DNA of 32,915 nt from Desulfobacterales bacterium (GCA_030601485.1 JAUVTO010000004.1:1-32915); one strand, 5' to 3'. Counted from the stretch's first letter, positions 15,880-24,120 are shown. The notes: generated from the sequence alone by a model not told the origin. Numbers and translations: made by a program.

Positions 15880-15960
15880 TTCTTTTTCATTATGGGGCAC
15901 AGAAAATATCGTCTGGATCTCCGGCCAAACTTTTGCAATTTCTTTAATTTGGATATTCAT
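15880..15960 (-). pseudogene. N-terminal remnant of a HigA-type antitoxin
   Basis: Twenty-seven codons (MNIQIKEIAKVWPEIQ, then TIFSVPHNEKE) match the beginning of HigA-family antitoxins, which usually continue with the sequence around LIDEVGE...HPLASLM; here the match stops and the frame runs into the slp gene. A strong GGAGG lies 5 nt before the ATG. The ATG overlaps the TAA of the upstream HigB remnant by one base, as in intact operons. The identification is by recalled family sequence. Confidence 0.6.
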
Positions 15961-16007
15961 TATTTCCTCCAGGATCCTCGATCATATTCTTTGTGGGTAA
16001 GAACATG
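15960..16007 (-). pseudogene. C-terminal remnant of a HigB-type toxin
   Basis: The codons for HVLTHKEYDRGSWRK plus a TAA stop match the C-terminus of HigB-family mRNA interferases (typically LTHKEYDKGKW). No other part of a HigB protein is readable upstream, where tenA ends 31 bp away. Together with the HigA head this is the scar of a deleted higBA operon. Confidence 0.6.
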
Positions 16008-16038
16008 CCCTTCTGTTTTTAACATCCCCATAAATTCT

Positions 16039-16677
<639 letters not shown>

Positions 16678-16783
16678 TTTTCGTCTCCTTCTATATGAGA
16701 ATAACTCACGAGTCTGAATAAATTCTCTGTATGAAAATAGCCACAGACCCATGAAAAGCGTCAATAAATAAGCAAATAGCTTG

Positions 16784-17218
16784 CTATAACAACTGATATT
16801 TATGTTCTTTAGCGATCTTTTCTCCTCTATTTACAGCATATCCTACTCCTGGCTGACTCATTCCTAACTGTTTCGCCAAATCTGTGCAGCTTATTCCCAA
16901 CTCCCGAACAGCCCAATAGCATAACAAGTCCCTGGCCTCAACTTGAACCTTGCGCCGGCCTTTTGAATATATCTCTTCTATTTCTATATCATATATCGCA
17001 GAAACCATCTGACCTATCTTTTTGAGGTCGTATCCCAATTCCTTTAATTTATAACCACGTTCAAATTTCTCTTTTGCCTCTGATAATAATGCTGTAACAA
17101 ATTCGCCGTCACCTAATATCCGTTCATCTCCTTTAATACGATCCTGACCCTTTAGCCACAATTTCTTTATCATAGACCATCCACCAAGACTGCGTACCAA
17201 GCCACCTCCCTTTTGTGA
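16784..17218 (-). pseudogene. Headless REP-associated (Y1) transposase
   Basis: This is the C-terminal part of a REP-associated tyrosine transposase. The readable segment begins KGGGLVRSLGGWSMIKKL and continues with KGDERILGDGEFV, then a helical region, and ends in a DnaA-like/helix-turn-helix domain (LLCYWAVRELGISCTDLAK, MSQPGVGYAVNRGEKIA). The N-terminal catalytic half with the HUH motif and the Tyr is absent; upstream of the family-like residues the frame meets a TGA at 17219-17221. The open frame from the TTG at 17200 is 138 residues. It is inactive as a transposase, though a DNA-binding fragment could still be made. Confidence 0.7.
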
Positions 17219-17423
17219 TCATGCTCCATCATTAAACACCCATTAATAAAAGGCAAATTGCGCTAATTGCGGGGTTTGTTGGTTATATTGCTGATTAAAT
17301 TCGAATAGACCAATAGTTTGAATCCAGTTAATGTTGACCTATCACCTAATTTTTCCTGTAAAAAACACTTGACCGTTATACCGGCATTCGGTATAGTTAG
17401 TGTGTCGTCTTTTAAGGTTAAAA
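17219..17423 (+). other. Intergenic region with higBA promoter
   Basis: No gene is seen. The last 55 bases hold the higBA promoter/operator described separately. The rest, between the transposase remnant and the promoter, is AT-rich and unassigned; no upstream attC or attI was recognised. Confidence 0.4.
17369..17397 (+). promoter_or_regulatory. higBA promoter overlapped by an operator
   Basis: TTGACC (-35, 17369-17374) and TATAGT (-10, 17392-17397) are spaced exactly 17 bp. The perfect inverted repeat TATACCG-GCATT-CGGTATA (17377-17395) fills the spacer and covers the -10. It is the obvious binding site for the HigA antitoxin, giving autorepression as in other HigBA systems. The transcription start would lie near 17404, about 20 nt before the higB ATG. 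Confidence 0.75.
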
Positions 17424-17720
17424 ATGGCTATCCAAAACTTTAAAAACAAAGGAACAGAAGACATAAATTACGGCAGGGCCACAAAGGAAGCTTTGCGGAT
17501 TCTGCCAAAGGACTTGCACCGAAAAGCCCAGATAAAACTTGCACGCTTAGGGGCTGTGACATCAATGCAGGATCTTCAGGAAATACGCGGTAATCGATTC
17601 GAAAAATTGAAAGGAAAGAGAAAAGGTCAATTTAGTATTAGAATAAATGATCAGTACCGCATTTGTTTCAAATGGGAAAAAGAAAATGCGGCTGATGTCG
17701 AGATTGTAGACTACCACTAA
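17424..17720 (+). CDS. higB: HigB-type toxin (RelE superfamily)
   Basis: This 98-residue ribosome-dependent mRNA interferase of the RelE/HigB group has the conserved C-terminal core FEKLKGKRKGQFSIRINDQYRICFKW followed by VEIVDYH; the sequence RINDQYRICF is the family signature. The ATG at 17424 (AAGG upstream) gives the standard size; the GTG at 17400 would start before the ribosome site and overlaps the -10/+1 region. The toxin gene comes first and the antitoxin second, 15 bp later, the order typical of HigBA. The pair is flanked downstream by an attC-like site. Confidence 0.9.
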   Translation: MAIQNFKNKGTEDINYGRATKEALRILPKDLHRKAQIKLARLGAVTSMQDLQEIRGNRFEKLKGKRKGQFSIRINDQYRICFKWEKENAADVEIVDYH

Positions 17721-17735
17721 AAAAAAGGAGCCATA

Positions 17736-18020
17736 ATGAACAAGATACATTTTACACCCATACATCCTGGTGCAGTATTGCAAGATGAGATAGAGGAGGT
17801 AGGCCTCACTCAATCAGCACTTGCCAAACATATCGGAGTTTTGCCAAAAACAATTAATGAAATATGTCGTGGAAAAAGAGGCATTAGCGCAGAAATGGCA
17901 ATGAAACTTTCAAAAGCTCTGGGAGGAAGTCCTCAGTTTTGGCTTAACCTACAAAACAACTGGGATCTCAGCCAGTTAAATGAAACTTCTTTTCAGAGTA
18001 TTAGACCTATGGCGGCTTAG
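17736..18020 (+). CDS. higA: HigA-type antitoxin (XRE family)
   Basis: This 94-residue antitoxin has a helix-turn-helix at residues about 24-55 (LTQSALAKHIGVLPKTINE, CRGKRGIS) and the family's C-terminal WLNLQNNWDL motif. It neutralises HigB by direct binding and, as a dimer, should bind the inverted repeat over the promoter. AAGGAG lies 8 nt before the ATG. It ends 8 bp before the attC-like site, the close packing seen in integron cassettes. Confidence 0.92.
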   Translation: MNKIHFTPIHPGAVLQDEIEEVGLTQSALAKHIGVLPKTINEICRGKRGISAEMAMKLSKALGGSPQFWLNLQNNWDLSQLNETSFQSIRPMAA

Positions 18021-18025
18021 AAACA

Positions 18026-18091
18026 ATATAACTTGCGCCTGAACGCAGACGGGCTAAAAACCGCGCCCGCTGGTTAGGCGCGCTGTTAAAC
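18026..18091 (+). other. attC-like integron recombination site
   Basis: This 66-bp imperfect palindrome starts 5 bp after the higA stop. Outer boxes are TAAC (18029-18032) and GTTA (18085-18088, within GTTAAAC, which fits the GTTRRRY cleavage box). Next inward are GCGCCT and AGGCGC, separated from the outer boxes by short unpaired spacers (TT versus GCT), then GAAC/GGTT, and a terminal stem CGGGC/GCCCG with loop TAAAAACCGC. This order of R''-spacer-L''...L'-spacer-R' with unequal spacers is what defines attC. The R'' box (ATATAAC) has one mismatch to RYYYAAC. No integrase is in the window. Confidence 0.65.
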
Positions 18092-18109
18092 GGAGAAATC
18101 TTTATTGGA

Positions 18110-18180
18110 AGGTAACAAGATATTCGAAGAGGAAGAGGCGAAAAAGTTGACCCCAAATCCACGTGATATTTAGACCCCCC
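18110..18180. other. Possible insertion-sequence end scar
   Basis: The words GTTGACCCCAAATCCACGTG and ATATTTAGACCCCCC (about 18146-18181) form a symmetric block around CACGTG. From memory, similar sequence occurs at the edges of IS-type elements in this group of bacteria. A 22-codon open frame runs through it. Nothing more of a transposase is present. Confidence 0.25.
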
Positions 18181-18182
18181 CT

Positions 18183-18845
18183 TCATATGATAGACAAGTT
18201 TCTATGTTTTCCAACTGATATGACTAAATCAGCAAATGTGATTTGATGGTAAATCCACCGGTTGTAAGAGTCAAATTCTTCATCTGAATGGGCAAGTGCC
18301 TCAAAAACAGAATATCCGCGTTCTTCCATGTCCACCTGAAGTCTGAATCCGCGGATGACAAGATCGTCGCTGAAAAGAAATATTTTCAGATTCGGGAACC
18401 GTTCCCTGATTTCGTAATGAAGTGACATTATTCCGTCGAGAAGAATAACACTGCATGGCCTGATGCGAACAGGCTCGTCGTGTTTGCCGGTTATGTGGTT
18501 GTACACCGGAAGGTCAATTTCACGACCTTCGTGGATAAGGGATTTCATTTTATCAATAAGATCCGGAATGTCTGATGCCCTCGGATCATTGCCGCTAATA
18601 TTCCTTTTTTTTCTTATTTCCCGGTCCAGCATGAAACCGTCCATAGGTACATGAACGGCGCTGACTTCATTATTATTAAGGTATGTTAAAAATTCTCTGC
18701 AGAAAGTTGTTTTGCCGATACCGGCAGCGCCGGATACAGACATTACCATATCAACATGATGCGCGTACTGTTCTTTTTTTTGAACCGTACGGCTTTTTAT
18801 ATGTTGTTGAAAAATTTGGCTGTAAATATGTGAATTGTCGGTCAT
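18183..18845 (-). CDS. P-loop nucleoside/sugar kinase (uridine kinase-like)
   Basis: This 220-residue kinase has Walker A GAAGIGKTT (residues about 38-46) and a uridine kinase/phosphoribulokinase-type core: VPMDGFMLDREIRKK (substrate Asp), LPVYNHITGKHDEP, and SVILLDGIMSLHYEIRERF (Walker B-like). The later segment RDL-type lid is replaced by IRGFRLQVDMEERGYS. In the family the acceptor may be a nucleoside, pantothenate, phosphoribulose, fructose or glycerate. Its position 38 bp after the GH65/phosphoglucomutase gene suggests a sugar or sugar-phosphate substrate from disaccharide breakdown, for example the free glucose released by phosphorolysis. That is inference. Only a weak ribosome site is visible. 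Confidence 0.7.
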   Translation of the reverse strand: MTDNSHIYSQIFQQHIKSRTVQKKEQYAHHVDMVMSVSGAAGIGKTTFCREFLTYLNNNEVSAVHVPMDGFMLDREIRKKRNISGNDPRASDIPDLIDKMKSLIHEGREIDLPVYNHITGKHDEPVRIRPCSVILLDGIMSLHYEIRERFPNLKIFLFSDDLVIRGFRLQVDMEERGYSVFEALAHSDEEFDSYNRWIYHQITFADLVISVGKHRNLSII

Positions 18846-18883
18846 AGTTGATTTCCATTTTGACCTTTCGGAAGTATTACTTC

Positions 18884-21800
18884 TTAAACACTGATAGTTC
18901 TGGTTTTGCCGGGAATCACCGTAATATTTTTGCCAAGTATTGTTATGGGAACATTGTTTTTACCTTTTCCCTCCATTTTAACTTTTATGGTCTTTGGGGT
19001 AAATTCAAAATTGTACCATATTTTTCGGTGGAGGATCCGGAAGGCAAGACCGCTCCAGTGTTTCGGCAGATGCGGGTTTACCTTAATAACCTCGCCGGAA
19101 AGATCGATTCCGGCAAAATACCTGTAGATAACATCAAGTGTGCTTGCCATTACCCCGCAGTGTATCCCTTCTAAAGTCGTGCCACCCTGTGTGTCAAAAA
19201 TGTCGCTTTTCATGGCCTCCAGGAACCAGTCCCATGCCATATTGCCCGCATATATATATCCTGAGATAACTGCATGGACGACCTTGCTTAGCGTGGAACC
19301 GTGGCTGGTTCTCGTTTCGTAATATTCATAGTTGTTCTTCAGAAGTTTGATTGCATTATCCACCTTGTATCCCAAACTGTTAAGGATTGTTTTCACTGCC
19401 TCAGGACCCAGCACATAAAATATCATGAGAACATCAGCCTGCTTTGCAAGCTTGTATTTGTCCGGGGAATCTCCTTCGGCTCTTATAATGCGGTCCAGGC
19501 GGTGGATATCGCCATATTTGTTACGATAGTGATTCCAGTCAAGTTCCATCAGGTCCATGTATCCGTCAAACTGGCTGATGATCCCTTGTTTTGTAATTAT
19601 TACATTCAAATTGCCGGCAATATCTTTCCATCTGTTGATCTCGTCGGTGTTGAATCCGATCTTTTGGCTAAGACCGGCCAACGCTTTGGGTCCGAGGCCT
19701 TCAACAAGCTTTAGAGCCTTTTTAAGAAGCCATATCACCATTACATTTGTATAGGCGTTATCCTTCAGCCCGTGTGATTTCGAACCGGGAAGTTTTTCGT
19801 GAAATTCGTCCGGCCCCATTACCCCCTCAATGTGATATTTCCCTGTATCAGCATCAAAGCATGCGATGCTTGACCAAAACCTGGCGATTTCAAGCATAAC
19901 CTCGGCGCCAAAATCTATCAGGAATTTTCTGTCGCCGGTATCAGCAACATATTTCCAGATGTTGTAGAAAACCGCAATTGATACGTGTCTCTGCCTGCGA
20001 CTTAAGTCCGGACCCCATGTGTGATTTGCCGGGTTGTAATGAATCTCCTGGGTTTCCTCGCTTCCGTCATCAGCGGTTTGCCACGGATACATCGCGCCGT
20101 TGTATCCGTTCTGTTTGGCATATTTTTTAGCGGCGCCAAGACGTCTGTGTCTGTATTTCAGTAAAGCGCGGGTGATTTCCGGAAAATGAAGATTAAAAAA
20201 GGGCAGGATAAAGAGCTCGTCCCAGAATATATGCCCCCGGTATGCCTCACCGTGAAGCCCGCGAGCTGTGAAACCGGCGTCGATGTTCACATTATTGGGT
20301 GATCCGGATACAAGAAGGTGATAGATGTGCAGTCGTGCTGTCATTTGAACAAACCTGTCGCCGCTGATTTTGATGTCTGCGTTATTCCAGATAGCCTTCC
20401 ATGCTTTTTTATGCGGTCTGAAAACATCACTAAAGTTTTTGACCTTTTTCAGAGCATCCGCCGATGCCTTTCTGGGATTTGAAACACCCGGGTCAAGGGA
20501 AGTATAGATGCTTACGATTTTTTCAATCGTATATGTTGAGTTCTCCTTGGCAGCCACAGTTATCTCTTCGGCGATTTTCGCAATCGATTTTTTTCGGTAT
20601 ATTGTCTTTGTAAGACCAAGCGGCTTTCCGTTTTCATAAACATGTGTCGCGGCGCTCATGACAATCTGGTACTTCGAGCGGTTTGTCCGGACGTGGAGAA
20701 ATATTCCATCCCCGGTCTTCCCATGGGCAACTCCAGCCAGGTGTTTTGATTTCAAATCGCGGTAACGGGCAACACCGTCATTTACTACGGTTCCGTCAAG
20801 GGATGATCGAATTGTTATTGATTCAGAGTAATTGACAGGGATAAATTCATATTTTATTGCGCAGATGTGCGGGATTGCCATACTTGCTATCCTGCTGCTG
20901 CGTATCCTTGTAATCCTTCCAAGGTTATCCTTGCACACCAGTGATCTTTCCATCACACCCTCGAGCATGTTCAGGTTCTGGGTATAACTTAAAAGCTCCA
21001 TACGCGCAGGACTTATAAACGGCCCGGAGCCGATTTTCATTTCAATAAGAAGCCAGTTCGGACAGTTGACAAAATCGTTGTTGTAAATGTTCTTGCCCTG
21101 TATTTTTGTGGCAATTTTGTTATACATTCCGGCGATATAAGTGCCGGGATAATGTATATCTGATGCCCGTTCTCCCTCGAAACATCCCCTTGTTCCCAAG
21201 TATCCGTTTCCTACGGTGCAGAGTGTTTCTCTCAACTTTTCATCTTTCGGGTCAAAGCTGTTGTATGTCAGGTTCCAGCCATCATGCTCAATACCTTTAT
21301 CAAACCAGTCCACTATGTCCCGGTATGTAATTTCGCTGAGATCGCCCACAACAAGGTCTGCGCCGTTTTGCCGGAGTGTTTCACCGTTAACGCCTCTGGC
21401 TATACCCAGCGTCAGGCCGAAATTGCCGTTTCGTCCGGCCTGAACCCCGGAAATGGCGTCCTCGACAACCACGCATTCTCCGGGCAGAAGGCCGAGATTT
21501 TCAGCAGCTGTCACAAAAATATCCGGATCAGGCTTTCCTTTGAGTTTGAGTTTGTACGATACAATTCCGTCAACATTTGTTTCAAAAAGGTTTTCAATTT
21601 TTGCAAGCTTAAGGATCAAAGCACAGTTCTTGCTGGAAGAGGCCACGCCTATTTTAATGCCTTTTTTCTTAAGACTTTTAACGAATTTTATGGAGGTCTC
21701 GAAAACGTCAGGTCCTTCCCGTCGAAGCACCTTCTGGAAATCCAGGTTTTTCTTGTTCCCCAGCCCGCAGATGGTTTTTCTGTCAGGCGGGTCGTCATGG

Positions 21801-22051
21801 TCGCCAAAAGGCAATTTTATATTTCTGGATTCAAGGAAGCTTTTTACGCCTTCCATTCTGGGTTTGCCGTCAACATATTGCAGGTAATCGACTTCAGGAT
21901 CAAATGGCACAAAAGGCCTGTTTTCGCTCTTTGCAGTCTTCTTAAGAAAAACATTGAACATGCTTTCCCATGCAAGACCGTGCACACGTGCCGTACCCGT
22001 AATAACTCCGTCCAGATCAAAAATTACACCCTTAAACTGTGTTGACGCCAT
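18884..22051 (-). CDS. Beta-phosphoglucomutase-GH65 phosphorylase fusion
   Basis: This 1055-residue fusion of two consecutive enzymes begins with an HAD beta-phosphoglucomutase at residues about 1-250 (nucleophile motif GVIFDLDGVITG, then GVASSSKN and VVEDAISGVQAGRNG). Residues about 265-1055 are a glycoside hydrolase family 65 phosphorylase: N-terminal beta domain, catalytic alpha/alpha barrel with RGHIFWDELFILPFF (about 605), the catalytic acid in GVMGPDEFHE (about 745), a phosphate-site segment THGSTLSKVVHA and the C-terminal sheet. GH65 enzymes cleave trehalose, kojibiose, maltose or nigerose with phosphate and release beta-glucose-1-phosphate, which the attached mutase turns into glucose-6-phosphate. 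The substrate cannot be told from sequence; the neighbouring trehalose-phosphatase-like gene favours trehalose. AAGGAG precedes the ATG. Confidence 0.9.
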   Translation of the reverse strand: MASTQFKGVIFDLDGVITGTARVHGLAWESMFNVFLKKTAKSENRPFVPFDPEVDYLQYVDGKPRMEGVKSFLESRNIKLPFGDHDDPPDRKTICGLGNKKNLDFQKVLRREGPDVFETSIKFVKSLKKKGIKIGVASSSKNCALILKLAKIENLFETNVDGIVSYKLKLKGKPDPDIFVTAAENLGLLPGECVVVEDAISGVQAGRNGNFGLTLGIARGVNGETLRQNGADLVVGDLSEITYRDIVDWFDKGIEHDGWNLTYNSFDPKDEKLRETLCTVGNGYLGTRGCFEGERASDIHYPGTYIAGMYNKIATKIQGKNIYNNDFVNCPNWLLIEMKIGSGPFISPARMELLSYTQNLNMLEGVMERSLVCKDNLGRITRIRSSRIASMAIPHICAIKYEFIPVNYSESITIRSSLDGTVVNDGVARYRDLKSKHLAGVAHGKTGDGIFLHVRTNRSKYQIVMSAATHVYENGKPLGLTKTIYRKKSIAKIAEEITVAAKENSTYTIEKIVSIYTSLDPGVSNPRKASADALKKVKNFSDVFRPHKKAWKAIWNNADIKISGDRFVQMTARLHIYHLLVSGSPNNVNIDAGFTARGLHGEAYRGHIFWDELFILPFFNLHFPEITRALLKYRHRRLGAAKKYAKQNGYNGAMYPWQTADDGSEETQEIHYNPANHTWGPDLSRRQRHVSIAVFYNIWKYVADTGDRKFLIDFGAEVMLEIARFWSSIACFDADTGKYHIEGVMGPDEFHEKLPGSKSHGLKDNAYTNVMVIWLLKKALKLVEGLGPKALAGLSQKIGFNTDEINRWKDIAGNLNVIITKQGIISQFDGYMDLMELDWNHYRNKYGDIHRLDRIIRAEGDSPDKYKLAKQADVLMIFYVLGPEAVKTILNSLGYKVDNAIKLLKNNYEYYETRTSHGSTLSKVVHAVISGYIYAGNMAWDWFLEAMKSDIFDTQGGTTLEGIHCGVMASTLDVIYRYFAGIDLSGEVIKVNPHLPKHWSGLAFRILHRKIWYNFEFTPKTIKVKMEGKGKNNVPITILGKNITVIPGKTRTISV

Positions 22052-22084
22052 GGCTTACTCCTTTGCCCAACGTTTGAAAGATTA

Positions 22085-22216
22085 ACGGTCTCGTAAAAAG
22101 TCGAAAAACACCCTTTTTTGTCATTCCGGCGAAAGCCGGAATCCAGTAAATTCAATGGCTTCTGGATGCCGGATCAAGTCCGGCATGACGGTTTTAGGAC
22201 TTTTTACGAGTTCATC
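22085..22216. repeat. Composite palindromic repeat (copy C)
   Basis: Ends are CTCGTAAAAAGTC (22090-22102) and its exact complement GACTTTTTACGAG (22198-22210), the terminal motif of the MITE-like family seen at 9560 and 26391. The interior is different: two REP-type hairpins, ATTCCGGC-GAAA-GCCGGAAT (22123-22142) and ATGCCGGA-TCAAG-TCCGGCAT (22166-22186), a pair widely found as a dispersed repeat in bacteria. One repeat family thus seems nested in, or recombined with, another. It lies between the phosphatase and GH65 genes and would be part of their mRNA. Confidence 0.75.
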
Positions 22217-22221
22217 AAAGA

Positions 22222-23424
22222 TTATACGGACAACAAATTTAAAATTGTAACCAGCATATCAGGTTCCGGCACGATAACAGCGTTCGGGCATACCGCCGTG
22301 ACCCTGCCGGCAAGCTCTTTATCCTCTGTAACAAAAATGGACCATGTGTCGTCAGTTTTATTTATAGAGGCTTCTATCATCGGTATATCTGATGATGTAT
22401 CCCCGCAGATAAGATGCGGCCCTTCTGACATGTTAAGCCCTAATTCTGAATCAAGAAATTTTATCGAGTCCGCTTTGTCAAAATCCTTTGGCCCGGATTC
22501 AGAGTCTTCGATGGTGAGAATTATTTCAATATCAAGGCCGGTATCCTCAATTCTGAAATTTCTGTTTTCCGGATCAATATCTGACACAAGACTTCTAATC
22601 CTTTTAAGCAATGCCTCTGATTCATCTTCAGAAACAGACCTGCTGATATCCTGGCGCGCTATTGTTGTCTGGCCAAACTTCAACTGCAGCCCGGAACCTA
22701 TCAGGGAGAACTGCTCAAAAGACGGTTCTTGCAGAAGAGCGCTGAGCTTTTGATTAAGCCTGTCAATAAGCTCCTGCTTTTTATCATCTATGGGATAGGT
22801 TCTCCGGTTTCCGGAAAGGTCGATAAATTCTCTGCCTTTTGAAGCTGCATAAATAATAGTCTTTTCAGGATTAACACTGACATCAACGATACCCGGATCT
22901 TTCAGAGGGGCGGAGGTTATTATAATAGGATTTTTCGCTCTTTTTTTTGCGAATCTGGTAAGAAAAACGGCATTGTAAATTGACTGAACCGAAGACCGAT
23001 ATCTGCCGCAGTAATTGTTTATTGTTCCGTCCCGGTCAGTAATAAAACAATTGAATCTTAGACCGGTGAGTTTATTCAAACCGTTGTCCACATGCTTTTG
23101 GAACCCGACATGAAGACTGGAAAGATAGTCAATGAATGCTTCTTCACCATTTTCAAGGTAAAAGATGTCCTTTTCCAGTTCTGTGATCTCATAAGTCAGG
23201 TCCACTTCAATCTTTTTTGAAATATTCCGCATGGAATCATCGAGGTAGAGGATTTTTTTTTCGTTTTCAGAGCGGATGCCGTTAAGCGATGCAAGGAAGT
23301 TTTTCAGGGATTTTATCCAGTCAGGCGAAATTTGACGGTTCATGACAATGTTTTCAACAACTTTAAACCGAATGCCTCTTGTTCGGGCCATAAGATTGTA
23401 AAATTGCTTTAATGTGGGCTTCAT
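22222..23424 (-). CDS. HAD phosphatase, trehalose-6-P phosphatase type
   Basis: The first gene of the disaccharide operon encodes 400 residues. An N-terminal helical region (residues about 1-115) precedes an HAD IIB phosphatase with motif I FITDRDGTINNYCGRY (nucleophile Asp near residue 129), motif II PIIITSAP, and motif IV LICGDTSSDIPMIEA (about 340). This cap/core type is shared with trehalose-6-phosphate phosphatases, and related proteins are often labelled trehalose-6-phosphate synthase although no glycosyltransferase domain is present. It would dephosphorylate a sugar phosphate such as trehalose-6-P; the substrate is inferred. AAGGAG lies 17 nt before the ATG at 23424. A TTG at 23463 in frame is the alternative start. 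Confidence 0.75.
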   Translation of the reverse strand: MKPTLKQFYNLMARTRGIRFKVVENIVMNRQISPDWIKSLKNFLASLNGIRSENEKKILYLDDSMRNISKKIEVDLTYEITELEKDIFYLENGEEAFIDYLSSLHVGFQKHVDNGLNKLTGLRFNCFITDRDGTINNYCGRYRSSVQSIYNAVFLTRFAKKRAKNPIIITSAPLKDPGIVDVSVNPEKTIIYAASKGREFIDLSGNRRTYPIDDKKQELIDRLNQKLSALLQEPSFEQFSLIGSGLQLKFGQTTIARQDISRSVSEDESEALLKRIRSLVSDIDPENRNFRIEDTGLDIEIILTIEDSESGPKDFDKADSIKFLDSELGLNMSEGPHLICGDTSSDIPMIEASINKTDDTWSIFVTEDKELAGRVTAVCPNAVIVPEPDMLVTILNLLSV

Positions 23425-23463
23425 TTGATTGTTGATAAGTTCTCCTTCTTTTATAACGTTCAA

Positions 23464-23849
23464 ATATCTTTGAAAAACGGATTCTTAAATTCTCAAAAAA
23501 ACGCATGGGTAAAAAGTCTTTTGCGAGCACCTTTGACCATTTTGAGAAAATTCAAAGGTCCGTTTGCTTAACTAATAATAGCAGAATCGTCAAACAAATA
23601 AAATCATCCAAAATTCACCGCTAAATAAACGTCTCGGAGATTCTACAGGGGATTTGAACCCCTGCTGCCGGCGTGAAAGGCTCAAATTAAAAAAAAGTTT
23701 AAAGAAAACTGTAAAGAGATAACTTGCCGTGGATAAGAAAACAATCCTGAATTTTAATTTTGTCGGTGGACGGAGATGATTTAATAATTGTCAAAAATAA
23801 TATTTACTTGACCTGATACCAGAAAAATATGATATTTGTATATTAATCG
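23464..23849. other. Gene-free region with tRNA-like remnant
   Basis: No gene is visible in these 386 bp upstream of the operon on the minus strand. A T-arm-like stem-loop lies at 23646-23664. A promoter-like TTGACC (23808-23813) with a TATGAT-type box about 14-17 bp later points rightward toward the following small gene, but spacing is poor. Confidence 0.4.
23632..23675 (-). other. tRNA 3'-end remnant (T arm), possible att site
   Basis: Read on the minus strand, CAGGGG-TTCAAAT-CCCCTG (23664-23646) is a perfect stem with a canonical TPsiC loop (TTCRANY), followed by an acceptor-like GTAGAATC. Upstream the sequence GCCTTTCACGCCGGCAG resembles a variable arm but then turns AT-rich; no anticodon or D arm can be found. 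It fits the kind of tRNA 3' fragment left at integration sites. I cannot assign the amino acid. Confidence 0.35.
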
Positions 23850-24116
23850 TTGTTAGTTGCCGCATGCCAGGTAGTGATAGGGGACGCACGAGAAATCGGC
23901 GAGCGTGTCGGCATCAGGCTGGACACCGCCAACAAACTGTGCCAGTCTGTTTCGAATCCAGCTGACGAAATCGCTGAAGTGTTCTTAGATGAAGTTCCGG
24001 ACATGGTGGAGGCGTTTGGCAATGACACCAAACGATCTCATCCGCTACCCTCTATGACCGAACACGGGGTTTCGCTGCCACAGTCCGGCACAATTCACTT
24101 TCAAACAAGGAGAAAC
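23850..24116 (+). pseudogene. Unrecognised open frame, possibly a remnant
   Basis: About 90 codons are open from a TTG, with no ATG or ribosome site at the front. The predicted segment (GDAREIGERVGIRLDTANKL, EIAEVFLDEVPDMVEAF) looks like real protein, helical and acidic, and base composition is more GC-rich than its neighbours. I do not recognise it. The lack of a start suggests a truncated gene or a short foreign segment. Confidence 0.25.
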
Positions 24117-24120
24117 AGAT

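Noticed and set aside
15870..15960. N-terminal extension as part of the slp protein
   Set aside because: The extra residues match a HigA antitoxin head and would bury the lipoprotein signal 30 residues into the chain.
21284..22045. Long plus-strand open frame of 253 codons
   Set aside because: It lies wholly inside the GH65/phosphoglucomutase gene on the other strand and has no family features.
22118..22753. Plus-strand open frame of 211 codons
   Set aside because: It begins inside the composite repeat and runs antisense to the HAD phosphatase gene.
23632..23720. Complete tRNA gene, including tRNA-Sec
   Set aside because: Only the T arm and an acceptor-like end are present; no anticodon or D arm can be folded from the AT-rich sequence next to it.
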